64,000 bases of DNA from Pseudomonas fluorescens (GCA_902825215.1 LR782234.1:3658001-3722000), one strand, 5' to 3'. Counted from the first letter of the stretch, positions 25,918-34,760 are shown. Notes: generated by a model from the sequence alone, not told the origin. A program made the numbers and translations.

Positions 25918-26811
25918 TCAGACTGACTTCAGCAGATGCTCGCGCAGCCACTTGTGCGCCGGATCGCGGTGCGAGCGTTCGCCCCAGAACATCGCCATTT
26001 CATAGCCCGGCACTGCCAGCGGCGCGTCGACCACCTGCAACGCCGGATTGCCGCGCACCAGCCGTGACGGCAGCATCGCCACCAGGTCGGTGCTGACCAA
26101 CACCGACATCGCCATCAGAAAATGCGGCACCGATAACACCACGTTGCGCCTCAGGCCGACATCGGCCAACGCCCGGTCGGTCACCCCGAAAAAGCCCCCA
26201 CCCTCCCTCGATACCAATACGTGTTCCAGCGCGCAGAACCGTTCACGCGTGGGCGCCGATTGCAGGTGCGGATGGCCGATGCGCCCGGCGAGCACGTAGC
26301 GCTCCTGAAACAGCGGTCGTCGATGCAGTTCCGGCGGCGCGTCCTCGCTGATGTGCAGCGCCAGATCGAACACGCCCTGCTCGGCCTCTTTCACCAGTTG
26401 TTGCGGGTGCAGGTCGATCACCGCCAGCCGCGTGCCCGGTGCCTGTTCGCGCAAGCCGCTCAACGCTGGCAGCACCACGGTCGATTCGCCGTAATCGGTC
26501 GCGGCGATTTTCCAGCTGTGCGTCGCCTGCGCCGGGTCGAACGCACTGGCCGGCGCCACCGCCCGCTCCAACGCCTCCAGCGCTTCACGCAACGGCTCGC
26601 GCAACTCGTCGGCCCGCGCGGTCGGGCGCATGCCTCGCGGGCCGGGCAGTAACAACGGGTCACCGAAAATGTCGCGCAACTTGGCCAGGTGCACGCTCAC
26701 CGACGGCTGTGACAGGGCCAGCCGCTGCGCCGCGCGGGTGACGTTGTGCTCGGCCAGCAGCACATCCAGGGTCAGCAACAGATTGATATCCAGCCGTCTC
26801 AAATTATTCAT
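25918..26811 (-). CDS. LysR-family transcriptional regulator
   Basis: 297 aa from the ATG at 26811 (MNNLRRLDINLLLTLDVLLAE); an earlier ATG at 26835 would add 8 residues. The N-terminal winged HTH reads NVTRAAQRLALSQPSVSVHLAKLRD with a downstream PRGMRPTARADEL. The C-terminal half is a substrate-binding domain (residues about 95-297). It is divergent from the NAD(P)H oxidoreductase gene across a short intergenic stretch and probably controls it, the classic LysR arrangement; the inducer is unknown. Confidence 0.9.
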   Translation of the reverse strand: MNNLRRLDINLLLTLDVLLAEHNVTRAAQRLALSQPSVSVHLAKLRDIFGDPLLLPGPRGMRPTARADELREPLREALEALERAVAPASAFDPAQATHSWKIAATDYGESTVVLPALSGLREQAPGTRLAVIDLHPQQLVKEAEQGVFDLALHISEDAPPELHRRPLFQERYVLAGRIGHPHLQSAPTRERFCALEHVLVSREGGGFFGVTDRALADVGLRRNVVLSVPHFLMAMSVLVSTDLVAMLPSRLVRGNPALQVVDAPLAVPGYEMAMFWGERSHRDPAHKWLREHLLKSV

Positions 26812-26897
26812 GGCTATACCAGACATATCAGACATTCATTTCCAATATACCGGGCAAGCGCCGATCCTGCAGCCATCAACCAACGGAGCTTCTCACC
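26812..26897. promoter_or_regulatory. Divergent promoter region between LysR and the quinone reductase
   Basis: The 86 bases between the two starts contain an AT-rich stretch (ATACCAGACATATCAGACAT and CCAATATACC) expected for overlapping divergent promoters and a LysR binding site. No exact operator could be defined by eye. Confidence 0.4.
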
Positions 26898-27674
26898 ATG
26901 AATGTATTACTGGTTTACGCCCACCCCGAATCGACGTCCCTCAACGGCTCGCTCAAGGACTTCACCGTCCAGCGCCTGCAAGCCGCCGGCCACAGCGTGC
27001 AAGTTTCCGACCTCTACGCGATGAACTGGAAACCCACCCTCGACGCCGGAGACGCACCGCAGCGCGACCCGTCGCAACCGTTTCACGCTTCTCTCGATTC
27101 AAAACGCGCCTACGCCGACGGCACCCAGTCTGCCGACATCGCCCGCGAACAGGAAAAACTGCAATGGGCCGACGCGCTGATCCTGCAGTTCCCGCTGTGG
27201 TGGTTCACCATGCCGGCGATCCTCAAAGGCTGGGTCGACCGTGTCTACGCCTACGGCTTTGCCTACGGCGTCGGCGAACATTCCGACAGCCGCTGGGGCG
27301 AGCGTTACGGCGAAGGCAAAATGAAAGGCAAACGCGCAATGCTGATGGTCACCACCGGCGGCTGGGAATCCCACTACAGCCCGCGCGGGATCAACGGGCC
27401 GATGGATGATCTGCTGTTTCCGATCCAGCACGGGATCTTGTACTACCCCGGTTTTGAGGTGGTACCGCCATTTGTGGTGTATCGGACTAGTCGGATGGAT
27501 GAAGCGCGGTATGCCGAGACCACCGAGGAACTGGGGCGGCGGCTGGATGAGTTGTGGAGTGCAAGGCCGATCGGGTTTCGGCAGCAGAATGGCGGGGAGT
27601 ATGAGATTCCGGCGCTGACGTTGAAGGAAGATATTGCTCCGGATAGCGAAGGCTTCGCCGCACACATCCGCTAG
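26898..27674 (+). CDS. Flavodoxin-fold NAD(P)H dehydrogenase (quinone)
   Basis: 258 aa. The start MNVLLVYAHPESTSLNGSLKD is the flavin phosphate-binding opening of the NQO1/MdaB/KefF family. The central motif LQWADALILQFPLWWFTMPAILKGWVDRV (shown in part: FPLWWFTMPAILKGW) and the later TTGGWESHYSPRG are also family hallmarks. It probably reduces quinones with two electrons using NAD(P)H and FMN/FAD in the cytoplasm. It is controlled most likely by the divergent LysR regulator. The C-terminal 40 residues are less conserved in the family. Confidence 0.9.
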   Translation: MNVLLVYAHPESTSLNGSLKDFTVQRLQAAGHSVQVSDLYAMNWKPTLDAGDAPQRDPSQPFHASLDSKRAYADGTQSADIAREQEKLQWADALILQFPLWWFTMPAILKGWVDRVYAYGFAYGVGEHSDSRWGERYGEGKMKGKRAMLMVTTGGWESHYSPRGINGPMDDLLFPIQHGILYYPGFEVVPPFVVYRTSRMDEARYAETTEELGRRLDELWSARPIGFRQQNGGEYEIPALTLKEDIAPDSEGFAAHIR

Positions 27675-27683
27675 CGCCGCATT

Positions 27684-27843
27684 GCCCTCACCCCAGCCCT
27701 CTCCCGGAGGGAGAGGGAGCCGACCGCGTTGAACGTTCGAATTACACCGACCTGTGATATCGAGCCGAGCTCCAATTTCAAACAGCACCGAGATCGGCTC
27801 CGTTCCCCCTCGCCCCCTTGGGGAAGAGGGCTGCGGTGAGGGG
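27684..27843. repeat. Class C intergenic element, diverged copy
   Basis: CCCTCACCCCAGCCCTCTCC at the left and GAGGGCTGCGGTGAGGGG at the right, with CGGCTCCGTTCCCCCTCG inside. Ends match other copies; the interior core is more diverged. Confidence 0.65.
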
Positions 27844-27887
27844 ATGGATTTAACTGACACGCCGTATCTGATTGGCATCAGCTCGAG

Positions 27888-28907
27888 TCAGGCTTCCTCC
27901 CTCACCCGCCGCACCTGCACCCACAACGCCGGCGCAAAGTGCAGCAACACCATCCGGCTCAAATGATGCGTCAGGATAAACACCACATTCAGCCCGCCAC
28001 CAAACGCAACAATCGCAATCGTCTCGATCGCACCGGGCATGTAAGCGAGCCATAACGACAGCGGATCGTTGCCCAGCCACCGCGCCGCGACTTCGGCGAA
28101 CATCGCCGCGACCACAATCATCACGCCAACCGAGACCAGCGCTGTGCGCCCATGCCGGGCCAGTTCGGCGAAGCCGAGACCCTGGAACCGTGAGCCGATG
28201 CGTACGCCAAGAATCAGCGCAGCCAGATTCAGGCTCCAGTCCGGCATATGAAAACCGTGCAGCCATCCTGATTTTACAAACACCGCCGTGATGATGATCG
28301 CCGTAAGCATGAACGGTGCCGGGACGCCGATCATCAGCAGCAGGCGGCCGAGCAGTACGCTCAGCGCAATCACAGCACACGCGGTCAGCGCCATGCCGGT
28401 CGTCAACGGATCGCCATCGGCAACCGCAATGGCGGCCTGACCGGGAATCAGCAAACTCACCAATACAGTGATCAGCAGCAAGCGCATCAGGTGGACGATG
28501 ATGACCTTGCTCGAGGCCTTTTCCGACTCGAGCAGATCGAACACCGCTGCCAGTGCACCGGGGTAAACCGCCAGCAGCGCATCGGTGCGATTCCAGCCGG
28601 CACCGCGCGTCAGCCACCATCCGGCCAATGCAATCTGAACGGTCAGGCAAATCAGCAGTACACCGAGGCTGGGCAATAGAGCGGAGGCCGTCGCGCTGTC
28701 CCAGGCTTCGAACATCAGCCCGGTGGCGATACCCAACGTGACCTGGATGTAGCCCAGTCCATAAGGCGTCGCCGGGGCGATGCCGGTTTTACTGGCGAAC
28801 ACTGCGGTGACGATAATCGAACCCAGCAGCAAGCCATGGGGCACGCCTTCGAACTGCAACAACGCGCCGAAACCGGCAGCGATCAACAAACACACAATAG
28901 ATTTCAT
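27888..28907 (-). CDS. AbrB-family membrane protein (putative transporter)
   Basis: 339 aa, very hydrophobic, about ten membrane helices. The GxxPxGLGYIQVTLGIATGLMF pattern (PYGLGYIQVTLGIATGLMF) and AVYPGALAAVFDL and YMPGAIETIAIVAFG motifs match the AbrB/'ammonia monooxygenase'-named family of inner-membrane proteins, sometimes regulators of aidB expression. Two homologous halves, each with the MPGA/YPGA motif, are visible. Substrate is unknown; the name ammonia monooxygenase is a historical misannotation. The stop lies near a class C repeat. Confidence 0.82.
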   Translation of the reverse strand: MKSIVCLLIAAGFGALLQFEGVPHGLLLGSIIVTAVFASKTGIAPATPYGLGYIQVTLGIATGLMFEAWDSATASALLPSLGVLLICLTVQIALAGWWLTRGAGWNRTDALLAVYPGALAAVFDLLESEKASSKVIIVHLMRLLLITVLVSLLIPGQAAIAVADGDPLTTGMALTACAVIALSVLLGRLLLMIGVPAPFMLTAIIITAVFVKSGWLHGFHMPDWSLNLAALILGVRIGSRFQGLGFAELARHGRTALVSVGVMIVVAAMFAEVAARWLGNDPLSLWLAYMPGAIETIAIVAFGGGLNVVFILTHHLSRMVLLHFAPALWVQVRRVREEA

Positions 28908-28949
28908 AGTCGCCTTCCTGGCTATTCAACTGACACACCACCCTCCCCT

Positions 28950-29035
28950 GTGGGAGCGAGCCTGCTCGCGAAAGCGGTGTGCCAGTCACTGATGAATAAT
29001 CGGTCTGGCGCCTTCGCGAGCAGGCTCGCTCCCAC
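28950..29035. repeat. REP hairpin pair, class A
   Basis: GTGGGAGCGAGCCTGCTCGC and inverted copy, between the AbrB-family gene and the HD-hydrolase gene. Confidence 0.85.
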
Positions 29036-29052
29036 AGGGGATATCGAATCCT

Positions 29053-29475
29053 TCACATACGCAACCGCGCAATCGCCCGCCGATACTTCTCGATCCGCTC
29101 CAGATCCTCCCAACCCGGTGAGGCGATCCGCGAGATATCGCTGTTTTCCTCCAGATCGGCCAGTTTCACCGCTCGACCGATCGGGTTCTGCGCGGCGCGG
29201 TCGACGAAATCCTCGTAGGACTCGCCAGGCACTTTGGTCACCGATGCAATCGCCGTCAGCACTTCTTCGCTGAAGCCTTCCTTGCGCAAATCATCCAGGC
29301 TGACGCCGCAGTCCTCGACCACATCGTGCAGCACGGCGACGATGCGTTCCTCCAGCGTGGTCATGCGCAACATGACTTTCAGTGGATGCAGAATGTACGG
29401 CGCGCCGCCCTTGTCGACTTGCCCGGCGTGGGCCGTGGCGGCGATGGCGATAGCGCGTTCGAGGGTTTGGGTCAT
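29053..29475 (-). CDS. Stand-alone HD-domain (p)ppGpp hydrolase-like protein
   Basis: 140 aa, only the HD hydrolase half of RelA/SpoT. Metal-site residues appear in AHAGQVDKGGAPYILHPLKV (first His), AVLHDVVEDCGVSLDDL (HD pair) and AVKLADLEENSD (distal Asp). No synthetase, TGS or ACT domain is present. Size and motifs resemble small alarmone hydrolases or MESH1-like NADPH/ppGpp phosphatases. The usual KLADR(L)HN motif is altered to KLADLEEN, so substrate may differ. A 129-aa protein of unknown function is encoded just upstream on the same strand, 15 bases away, probably in one operon. Confidence 0.82.
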   Translation of the reverse strand: MTQTLERAIAIAATAHAGQVDKGGAPYILHPLKVMLRMTTLEERIVAVLHDVVEDCGVSLDDLRKEGFSEEVLTAIASVTKVPGESYEDFVDRAAQNPIGRAVKLADLEENSDISRIASPGWEDLERIEKYRRAIARLRM

Positions 29476-29490
29476 AAGAATCTCCGAAGG

Positions 29491-29880
29491 TCAGATGCCG
29501 TAGCGGCCGCCGACGTGGATATTGCGTTTGAGCCAGTTGCAGAAGGCTTTCCAGCGCCCGACTGGCCGAGCGGGTGCTGCGTGACGCTGAAGAATCAATG
29601 CCACCAGCGTCGCTTGATCGGCGTTCGGGTTAGCATCGATCAACTCGGCCACCCAGGCGCAATCGGCTTTGCTCAAGTGGTCGCGCCAGTCGCCGCACCA
29701 CGCGTCAAGTTCATTCCGCGCGAGAAATCGCGCCCCGCCATGCTCCATGTGCCCGCCGCCCATCGACTGCTCGAAGCAGAACGGCGTCTCGGGTTTTGCG
29801 GGGTCGATGTGAAAAAGATAGATATCGTGAAACGGATGCTGCGAAGCGGGGGCGATGTTGCGGCGGCCGATTTCGATCAT
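29491..29880 (-). CDS. Hypothetical protein upstream of the HD hydrolase gene
   Basis: 129 aa, cytoplasmic by appearance (no signal or membrane segment). Visible features: an N-terminal MIEIGRRNIAPASQHPFHD, an aromatic/acidic middle (FLARNELDAWCGDWRDHLS), a helical stretch (ADQATLVALILQRHAAPARP) and a C-terminal KAFCNWLKRNIHVGGRYGI. I do not recognise a family. It has several His and Cys residues that could bind metal. It is the first gene of a two-gene operon with the HD hydrolase and is divergent from an exported protein gene. Confidence 0.65.
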   Translation of the reverse strand: MIEIGRRNIAPASQHPFHDIYLFHIDPAKPETPFCFEQSMGGGHMEHGGARFLARNELDAWCGDWRDHLSKADCAWVAELIDANPNADQATLVALILQRHAAPARPVGRWKAFCNWLKRNIHVGGRYGI

Positions 29881-30045
29881 GGCGACGGTCCAATCCTTGG
29901 GCGCTGAATGTTTCTGATTGTTGCGCAGTGTACGCGAAGATCACCCGTCGCGAAGCCGATGGAACCCTGCACGTCATCGCTACCTCGAAAGCAGACAAGC
30001 GCCCAATCACCGATCAGACGCGGCGCCATTGGAGAGGAACTGCCG

Positions 30046-30477
30046 ATGAAAACCCGACTGCTGTTGCTGATCGCCACATTTGCCATCATCCCCACCTGCG
30101 TCATGGCCGAAGGCTGCGACGTGCAGACCCGCTCTTCGAGCGCCGCAGTGCCCGCCGTGGAAACCCACAGCTGTTATGAATACGAAGGCGTGCCGGTGGA
30201 TTCGATCAACTGGTCATGCAGCAACGAGAGCAAAGACACCCTCAACGCCACCAAGAAAAAAGTCCAGCGCTGCGAGGACCACTACCAGGCCACCTGCACC
30301 GCCCGCCTCACCCAGGAATCCCTGGCCAACCCGCATTCCACCAGCAAAGACAAAAGCGCCGAACCGCTCAATCTGCCGGACAACGCGCAAGTCACCACCT
30401 ATTACTACGGCGGTGAACATCTGGAACAGGCGAAGATCGACTGTGAAAACAGCGGGGGCAACTGGAAGGCGAAATAG
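30046..30477 (+). CDS. Exported cysteine-rich hypothetical protein
   Basis: 143 aa from ATG 30046 with GGAGAGGAAC upstream; a longer frame from 29908 is not supported. Signal peptide LLLLIATFAIIPTCVMA. The mature part has seven cysteines (EGCDVQ, HSCYEYEG, NWSCSNES, VQRCEDHYQATC, DCENSGG), suggesting disulfides in the periplasm. No family recognised. The tail GGEHLEQAKIDCENSGGNWK resembles the C-terminus of other small pseudomonad exported proteins. Confidence 0.75.
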   Translation: MKTRLLLLIATFAIIPTCVMAEGCDVQTRSSSAAVPAVETHSCYEYEGVPVDSINWSCSNESKDTLNATKKKVQRCEDHYQATCTARLTQESLANPHSTSKDKSAEPLNLPDNAQVTTYYYGGEHLEQAKIDCENSGGNWKAK

Positions 30478-30508
30478 CGTTCAGTCATCCAGGATCTGCT
30501 CACAAAAA

Positions 30509-30531
30509 AGCCCGGCTACATGCCGGGCTTG
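30509..30531 (-). terminator. Intrinsic terminator for the minus-strand small exported protein gene
   Basis: A perfect stem, AAGCCCGGC paired with GCCGGGCTT around a 5-base loop, is followed on the minus strand by a T-run (six A on the plus strand, 30504-30509). Confidence 0.8.
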
Positions 30532-30548
30532 CTGCATTCGAAACACGC

Positions 30549-30833
30549 TTAACCTTCGCCGGCACCGCTGCTGGTGCCGCTGTCGTTGGATTGCTTCGAC
30601 CCACTGGGCTTGCCACCCGAGGGTGTCGAGCCGTCGTTGTTGGTGGTATTGCCCTGCGTACCTTTCGGCACGGTAGCGCCGTTGGAATGGATGTCTTCCG
30701 GCGCGCTCGGGTTGGCCTGGCTGTTGCCGTCGTTGGCGGTCGGCGCCGGGGTTTCGTTGGCGGCGGTTGCGTAGAGGGAGGTGGCGGATAACAGAGTGGC
30801 GAGGGTCAGTGCTGCGAAGTTGACTGGGCGCAT
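30549..30833 (-). CDS. Small exported low-complexity protein
   Basis: 94 aa. Signal peptide FAALTLATLLSATSLYATA; the mature part is rich in Ser, Gly, Asn, Thr and Pro (SGGKPSGSKQSNDSGTSSG), with no cysteine, and looks disordered. A good terminator follows 18 bases after the stop. No function can be assigned; similar low-complexity exported peptides occur in pseudomonads and are often stress- or envelope-associated. Confidence 0.7.
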   Translation of the reverse strand: MRPVNFAALTLATLLSATSLYATAANETPAPTANDGNSQANPSAPEDIHSNGATVPKGTQGNTTNNDGSTPSGGKPSGSKQSNDSGTSSGAGEG

Positions 30834-30916
30834 GTTGGCTGTTTCCTTTGCGGGGGTGAGTTACGCATTGGAAGCAGGCGGGGGGTGAAAATGCGGTGCG
30901 GCTGACGAATGGCAGC

Positions 30917-30953
30917 AAAAAAACGGCCTGAGTCAATCGAAACGGGCCGTTCA
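30917..30953 (-). terminator. Intrinsic terminator for the PuuR-like regulator gene
   Basis: AACGGCC (30921-30927) pairs with GGCCGTT (30945-30951) across an 18-base loop; the run of A at the left gives a U-tract on the minus strand, after the stop of the regulator gene at 30968. Confidence 0.65.
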
Positions 30954-30967
30954 GTCAGCGATCGGGA

Positions 30968-31516
30968 TCAAAAATTCGCCGGCGTATTCGCACTGATGAT
31001 CTCAGCCTCATCCGCACCGATATTGCGGAACTTGTGCGGCAACGTGGTCGGAAAGTAATAGCCGTCCCCCGCGCTCAGCACACTCACCTGCCCGTCCACC
31101 GTCAATTCTACGGTGCCACGGGTGACGAGCCCGCACTCCTCGCCTTCAGCGTGCACAATCGGCTCGTCGCCGGAACTGGCGCCCGGGGCGTATTGTTCGC
31201 GCAGCAGGCGCATCTGGCGGCTGGGGACGGAGGCGCCGATCAGCAGCAGGCGCAGGCCGTGGCGGCCGAGGTCGGGTTGTTCGTTGGCGCGGAACACGTA
31301 TTGATGTTCGCGCGGCGGCTGGTCGAAGGTGAAGAAGTCGGCGAGGGACATCGGTATGCCTTCGAGCAGCTTTTTCAGCGAGCTGACGGAAGGACTGACA
31401 CGATTCTGTTCGATCAGCGAGATGGTGGCATTGGTCACGCCGCTACGCCGGGCCAGCTCGCGCTGGGAGAGTTTGTAGCTTTCGCGTACTAGTTTGAGTC
31501 GAGAACCCGTATCCAT
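30968..31516 (-). CDS. puuR: XRE-cupin transcriptional repressor, PuuR type
   Basis: 182 aa. N-terminal helix-turn-helix: LKLVRESYKLSQRELARRSG then TNATISLIEQNRVSPSVSSL. C-terminal cupin: GEECGLVTRGTVELTVDG and PTTLPHKFRNIG. Length and architecture equal those of E. coli PuuR, the putrescine-responsive repressor of the puu genes. It lies next to puuB, puuC and puuA on the same strand, but with a 420-base repeat-filled gap before puuB. Regulation of this locus by putrescine is inferred from the family. Confidence 0.88.
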   Translation of the reverse strand: MDTGSRLKLVRESYKLSQRELARRSGVTNATISLIEQNRVSPSVSSLKKLLEGIPMSLADFFTFDQPPREHQYVFRANEQPDLGRHGLRLLLIGASVPSRQMRLLREQYAPGASSGDEPIVHAEGEECGLVTRGTVELTVDGQVSVLSAGDGYYFPTTLPHKFRNIGADEAEIISANTPANF

Positions 31517-31708
31517 GACAGCCTTATGTGAGAACGACTTAAGGGCAATGGGGGTGGGTGGCGGGTGACGCGCAAGTCGCGCGGATCACGTTGCTCCCGT
31601 GTCCCGGAACCGTGAAAGGCGGCTATTAAATCACGTTTGGTGGTGTTGCTCAGCAGGTTCGATGGATGGTTGGGCAAAAGTCGTTTTTGCCTTGGCAATC
31701 CGGTCACT

Positions 31709-31796
31709 GTGGGAGCGAGCCTGCTCGCGAAAGCGGAGTGTCTGGCGACATCGATGTCGCCTGATAAGGCTTCTTCGCGAGCAGGCTCGCTCCCAC
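31709..31796. repeat. REP hairpin pair, class A
   Basis: GTGGGAGCGAGCCTGCTCGC and its inverted copy, downstream of puuB. Confidence 0.85.
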
Positions 31797-31846
31797 AGTT
31801 GGATCTCTTTTGTGTCAGTTAGCTTGGTAGCCGCTGTCAGGCCGCT

Positions 31847-31869
31847 ATCGCTGGCAAGCCAGCTCCCAC
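31847..31869. repeat. Single class B REP half-element
   Basis: ATCGCTGGCAAGCCAGCTCC without a partner, 50 bases from the class A doublet. It shows the two REP classes side by side. Confidence 0.75.
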
Positions 31870-31936
31870 AGGGAACATCAGTGCTTTGCGTAATTGAAAA
31901 ACCGGCGGGGTTTGGGGCCACCGCCGGGGAGGTAAC

Positions 31937-33220
31937 TTAGACGCCGAAGCGGTCGCGCAGCGAGTAGTAGACGGCGCCGAGGGCGGTCAACGGTGCGGAG
32001 AAGGTGCGGCCGCCGAGCATCGGCATGTGCGGCAGCGAGGCGAAGGCGTCGAAGCGTTCGGCGTCGCCGCGGATCATTTCCGAGATCAGTTTGCCCGCCA
32101 GGTGCGAGCAGGTGACGCCGTGGCCGCTGTAGCCTTGCATGTAATAGGCGTTTTTCTCGATGCGGCCGAATTGCGGCATGCGCGACATGGTCAGCAGGAA
32201 ATTGCCGGTCCAGCGGTAGTCGATCTTCACGTCCTTGAGCTGCGGGAAAGTCTTGAGGATCTTCGGGCGGATCAGTTGTTCTATGTCGTCCGGCTCGCGC
32301 GCGCCGTAGACCACGCCGCCGCCGTAAAGCAGACGGTTGTCGGCGGTGAGACGGTAGTAATCGAGCAGGTAATTGCAGTCTTCGACGCAGTAGTTATTGG
32401 TGATCAAGCTGCGCGCCTGCTGCTCGGTCAACGGTTCGGTGACGACGATCTGCGAGCCGCACGGCATGCTTTTCGCGGTCACGCGGTTGTCGAGGCCTTG
32501 TGGCAGGTAGGCGTTGCCGGCGATCAGCAGGTACTTGGCGCGGACCTGGCCTTTGGCGGTGCGCACGATGTTTGGCTCGCCGTACTTGATTTCCACCGCA
32601 GCCGATTGCTCGTAGATCTTGCCGCCCAAGCGCACGATCGCTGCCGCTTCACCGAGCGCCAGGTTCAGCGGGTGAATGTGCCCGCCCTGCATGTCCAGCA
32701 GTCCGCCGACATAGGCGTCGGAGCCAACTTCACGACGAATCTCAGCCACGTCAAGCATCTTCAGATTGCGGTTGCCGTAACGTTCCCAGCCACGCTTCTG
32801 CTCAGCCAGACCGTTGAGTTGTTTCTTGTTCATCGCTGCGAAAATACCGCCCGGGCGGTAGTCGCATTGGATGTCGTAATCCTTGATGCGCGAACGGATG
32901 ATATCCGCGCCTTCAAAGATCATGCTGCCGAGGATTTCCGCAGTCTTGTCACCGTAGCGCGCTTCGATCACATCGACGTCGCGGCTGTAGGAGTTGACCA
33001 GTTGCCCGCCGTTGCGGCCGCTGGCGCCGTAGCCGACTTTCGCCGCTTCGAGCACGGTCACTTTGTAGCCCGCTTCAGTCAGGAACAGTGCCGAGGACAG
33101 GCCGGTATAACCGGCGCCGATGATGCAGACGTCGCACTCGACCGACTCTTCGAGGGTCGGGAAGTCGATGACTTCGTTGCGGGTGGCGGCGTAGTAGCTG
33201 TTGACGTGTTGCTGTTTCAT
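31937..33220 (-). CDS. puuB: Gamma-glutamylputrescine oxidoreductase (second copy)
   Basis: 427 aa. FAD-binding loop CDVCIIGAGYTGLSSALFLTE, then GASGRNGGQLVNSYSRD, and C-terminal MQGYSGHGVTCSHLAGK. It oxidises gamma-glutamylputrescine to gamma-glutamyl-4-aminobutyraldehyde. Gene order puuB-puuC-puuA on the minus strand and puuR beside it support the assignment. Same length as the oxidase at 23453-24736, with clear residue matches at the flavin contacts. The start has a GGAGAAATTT ribosome-binding site. It follows puuC with about 50 bases between. Confidence 0.92.
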   Translation of the reverse strand: MKQQHVNSYYAATRNEVIDFPTLEESVECDVCIIGAGYTGLSSALFLTEAGYKVTVLEAAKVGYGASGRNGGQLVNSYSRDVDVIEARYGDKTAEILGSMIFEGADIIRSRIKDYDIQCDYRPGGIFAAMNKKQLNGLAEQKRGWERYGNRNLKMLDVAEIRREVGSDAYVGGLLDMQGGHIHPLNLALGEAAAIVRLGGKIYEQSAAVEIKYGEPNIVRTAKGQVRAKYLLIAGNAYLPQGLDNRVTAKSMPCGSQIVVTEPLTEQQARSLITNNYCVEDCNYLLDYYRLTADNRLLYGGGVVYGAREPDDIEQLIRPKILKTFPQLKDVKIDYRWTGNFLLTMSRMPQFGRIEKNAYYMQGYSGHGVTCSHLAGKLISEMIRGDAERFDAFASLPHMPMLGGRTFSAPLTALGAVYYSLRDRFGV

Positions 33221-33269
33221 AAATTTCTCCGATGGCCGCCAGACGCTGGCGACCGCCGCTGTAAAAGAA

Positions 33270-34760
33270 TTAGAGCTTGATCCAGGTTGCTTTCAGCTCG
33301 GTGTACTTGTCGAACGCGTGCAGCGATTTGTCGCGACCGTTGCCCGATTGCTTGAAGCCACCGAACGGTGCAGTCATGTCGCCGCCGTCGTACTGGTTGA
33401 CCCAGACGCTGCCGGCACGCAAGCCGCGGGCGAAGGTGTGCGCCTTGCTGAGGTTGCTGGTCCAGACCCCGGCGGCGAGGCCGAAGATGCTGTCGTTGGC
33501 GATCTGCAGCGCTTCTTCGGCGCTGTCGAAGGTGATCAGCGACAGCACCGGGCCGAAGATTTCTTCCTGGGCGATGGTCATCGCGTTGGTCACGCCGTCG
33601 AAGATCGCCGGTTGCACATAGAGGCCGCCGGTTTCTTCGAGGGTGCGCTGGCCGCCGGCGATCAGCTCGGCGCCCTGCTCGCGACCGATGCTGATGTAGC
33701 GCAGCACGTTGTCGAGTTGACGCTGATCGACCACGGCGCCAACGGTGGTCGCCGGATCGAGGGCATGCCCCGGTTTCCACGCTTGCAACGCTTCCACCAG
33801 CAGCGGGATGAACTGCTCGCGGATCGAACGCTCGACCAGCAGGCGCGAACCGGCCGTGCACACTTCGCCTTGGTTGAAGGCGATGGCGCTGGCCGCCGCT
33901 TCGGCTGCCGCGCGCAAGTCCGGGGCGTCGGCAAACACCACGTTCGGGCTCTTGCCGCCGGCTTCGAGCCAGACGCGTTTCATGTTGCTTTGCCCGGCGT
34001 AAATCATCAGCTGCTTGGCGATCGCCGTGGAGCCGGTGAAGGCCAGCACGTCGACGTCCATGTGCAGCGCCAGCGCCTTGCCGACGGTGTGGCCAAAGCC
34101 TGGCAGCACGTTGAACACGCCTTTCGGAATGCCGGCATCCAGCGCCAACTGCGCAATACGAATCGCCGTCAGCGGCGATTTTTCCGACGGCTTGAGAATG
34201 AACGAGTTGCCCGCCGCCAGCGCCGGGGCGAACTTCCAACTGGCCATGATCAGCGGGAAATTCCACGGCACGATGGCCGCGACCACACCGGAAGGCTCGC
34301 GGGTGACCAGGCCGAGCTGGTCGTGCGGGGTGGCGGCGACTTCGTCGTAGATCTTGTCGATCGCTTCGGCGCTCCAGCGGATCGCGTTGGCGGCTGCCGG
34401 GATGTCGATGCTCATCGAGTCGCTGATCGGCTTGCCCATGTCGAGGGTTTCCAGCAGCGCCAATTCTTCCTGGTGTTGCAGGATCAGATCGGCGAAGCGG
34501 ATCAGGACGCGCTTGCGCTCGGCCGGGGCTTTTTTCGCCCAGGCGCCGGAATTGAAAGACTGGCGCGCGGCCTCGACGGCGAGGTTGGCGTCGGCTTCAT
34601 CGGTGCTGGCGACCGCGGCGAGAAAACGCCCGTCGACCGGGCTCAGGCATTCGAAGGTTTCGCCGCTGATCGCCGGGCGGTATTCACCGTTGATGAAGGC
34701 GCGGGCTTCGAGGGTCAGGGACTGGAAGCGTTGTTCCCAGTCGTTGCGGGTTTTGGTCAT
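33270..34760 (-). CDS. puuC: Gamma-glutamyl-gamma-aminobutyraldehyde dehydrogenase
   Basis: 496 aa from ATG 34760 (MTKTRNDWEQRFQSLTLEAR); an extended frame to 34961 runs into a class C repeat and is not supported. Aldehyde dehydrogenase signature: the catalytic glutamate in VWLEAGGKSPN, the nucleophilic cysteine in NQGEVCTAGSRLLV, and the cofactor motif IVPWNFPLIMASWK and FTGSTAIAK. It converts the aldehyde from PuuB to gamma-glutamyl-GABA with NAD(P)+. PuuC/KauB-type enzymes have broad aldehyde specificity. The gene lies between puuB and puuA. Confidence 0.93.
   Translation of the reverse strand: MTKTRNDWEQRFQSLTLEARAFINGEYRPAISGETFECLSPVDGRFLAAVASTDEADANLAVEAARQSFNSGAWAKKAPAERKRVLIRFADLILQHQEELALLETLDMGKPISDSMSIDIPAAANAIRWSAEAIDKIYDEVAATPHDQLGLVTREPSGVVAAIVPWNFPLIMASWKFAPALAAGNSFILKPSEKSPLTAIRIAQLALDAGIPKGVFNVLPGFGHTVGKALALHMDVDVLAFTGSTAIAKQLMIYAGQSNMKRVWLEAGGKSPNVVFADAPDLRAAAEAAASAIAFNQGEVCTAGSRLLVERSIREQFIPLLVEALQAWKPGHALDPATTVGAVVDQRQLDNVLRYISIGREQGAELIAGGQRTLEETGGLYVQPAIFDGVTNAMTIAQEEIFGPVLSLITFDSAEEALQIANDSIFGLAAGVWTSNLSKAHTFARGLRAGSVWVNQYDGGDMTAPFGGFKQSGNGRDKSLHAFDKYTELKATWIKL

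Larger units (their letters stand above)
31517..31936. other. Gap between puuR and puuB holding REP elements
   Basis: Contains a class A REP doublet (31709-31796) and a single class B half-element (31847-31869). The remainder (31517-31700) is the puuR promoter region, with no gene or recognisable operator. Confidence 0.6.

Noticed and set aside
27888..28907. Ammonia monooxygenase, a name often given to this family
   Set aside because: The protein is an AbrB-type multi-helix membrane protein with no copper or monooxygenase features.
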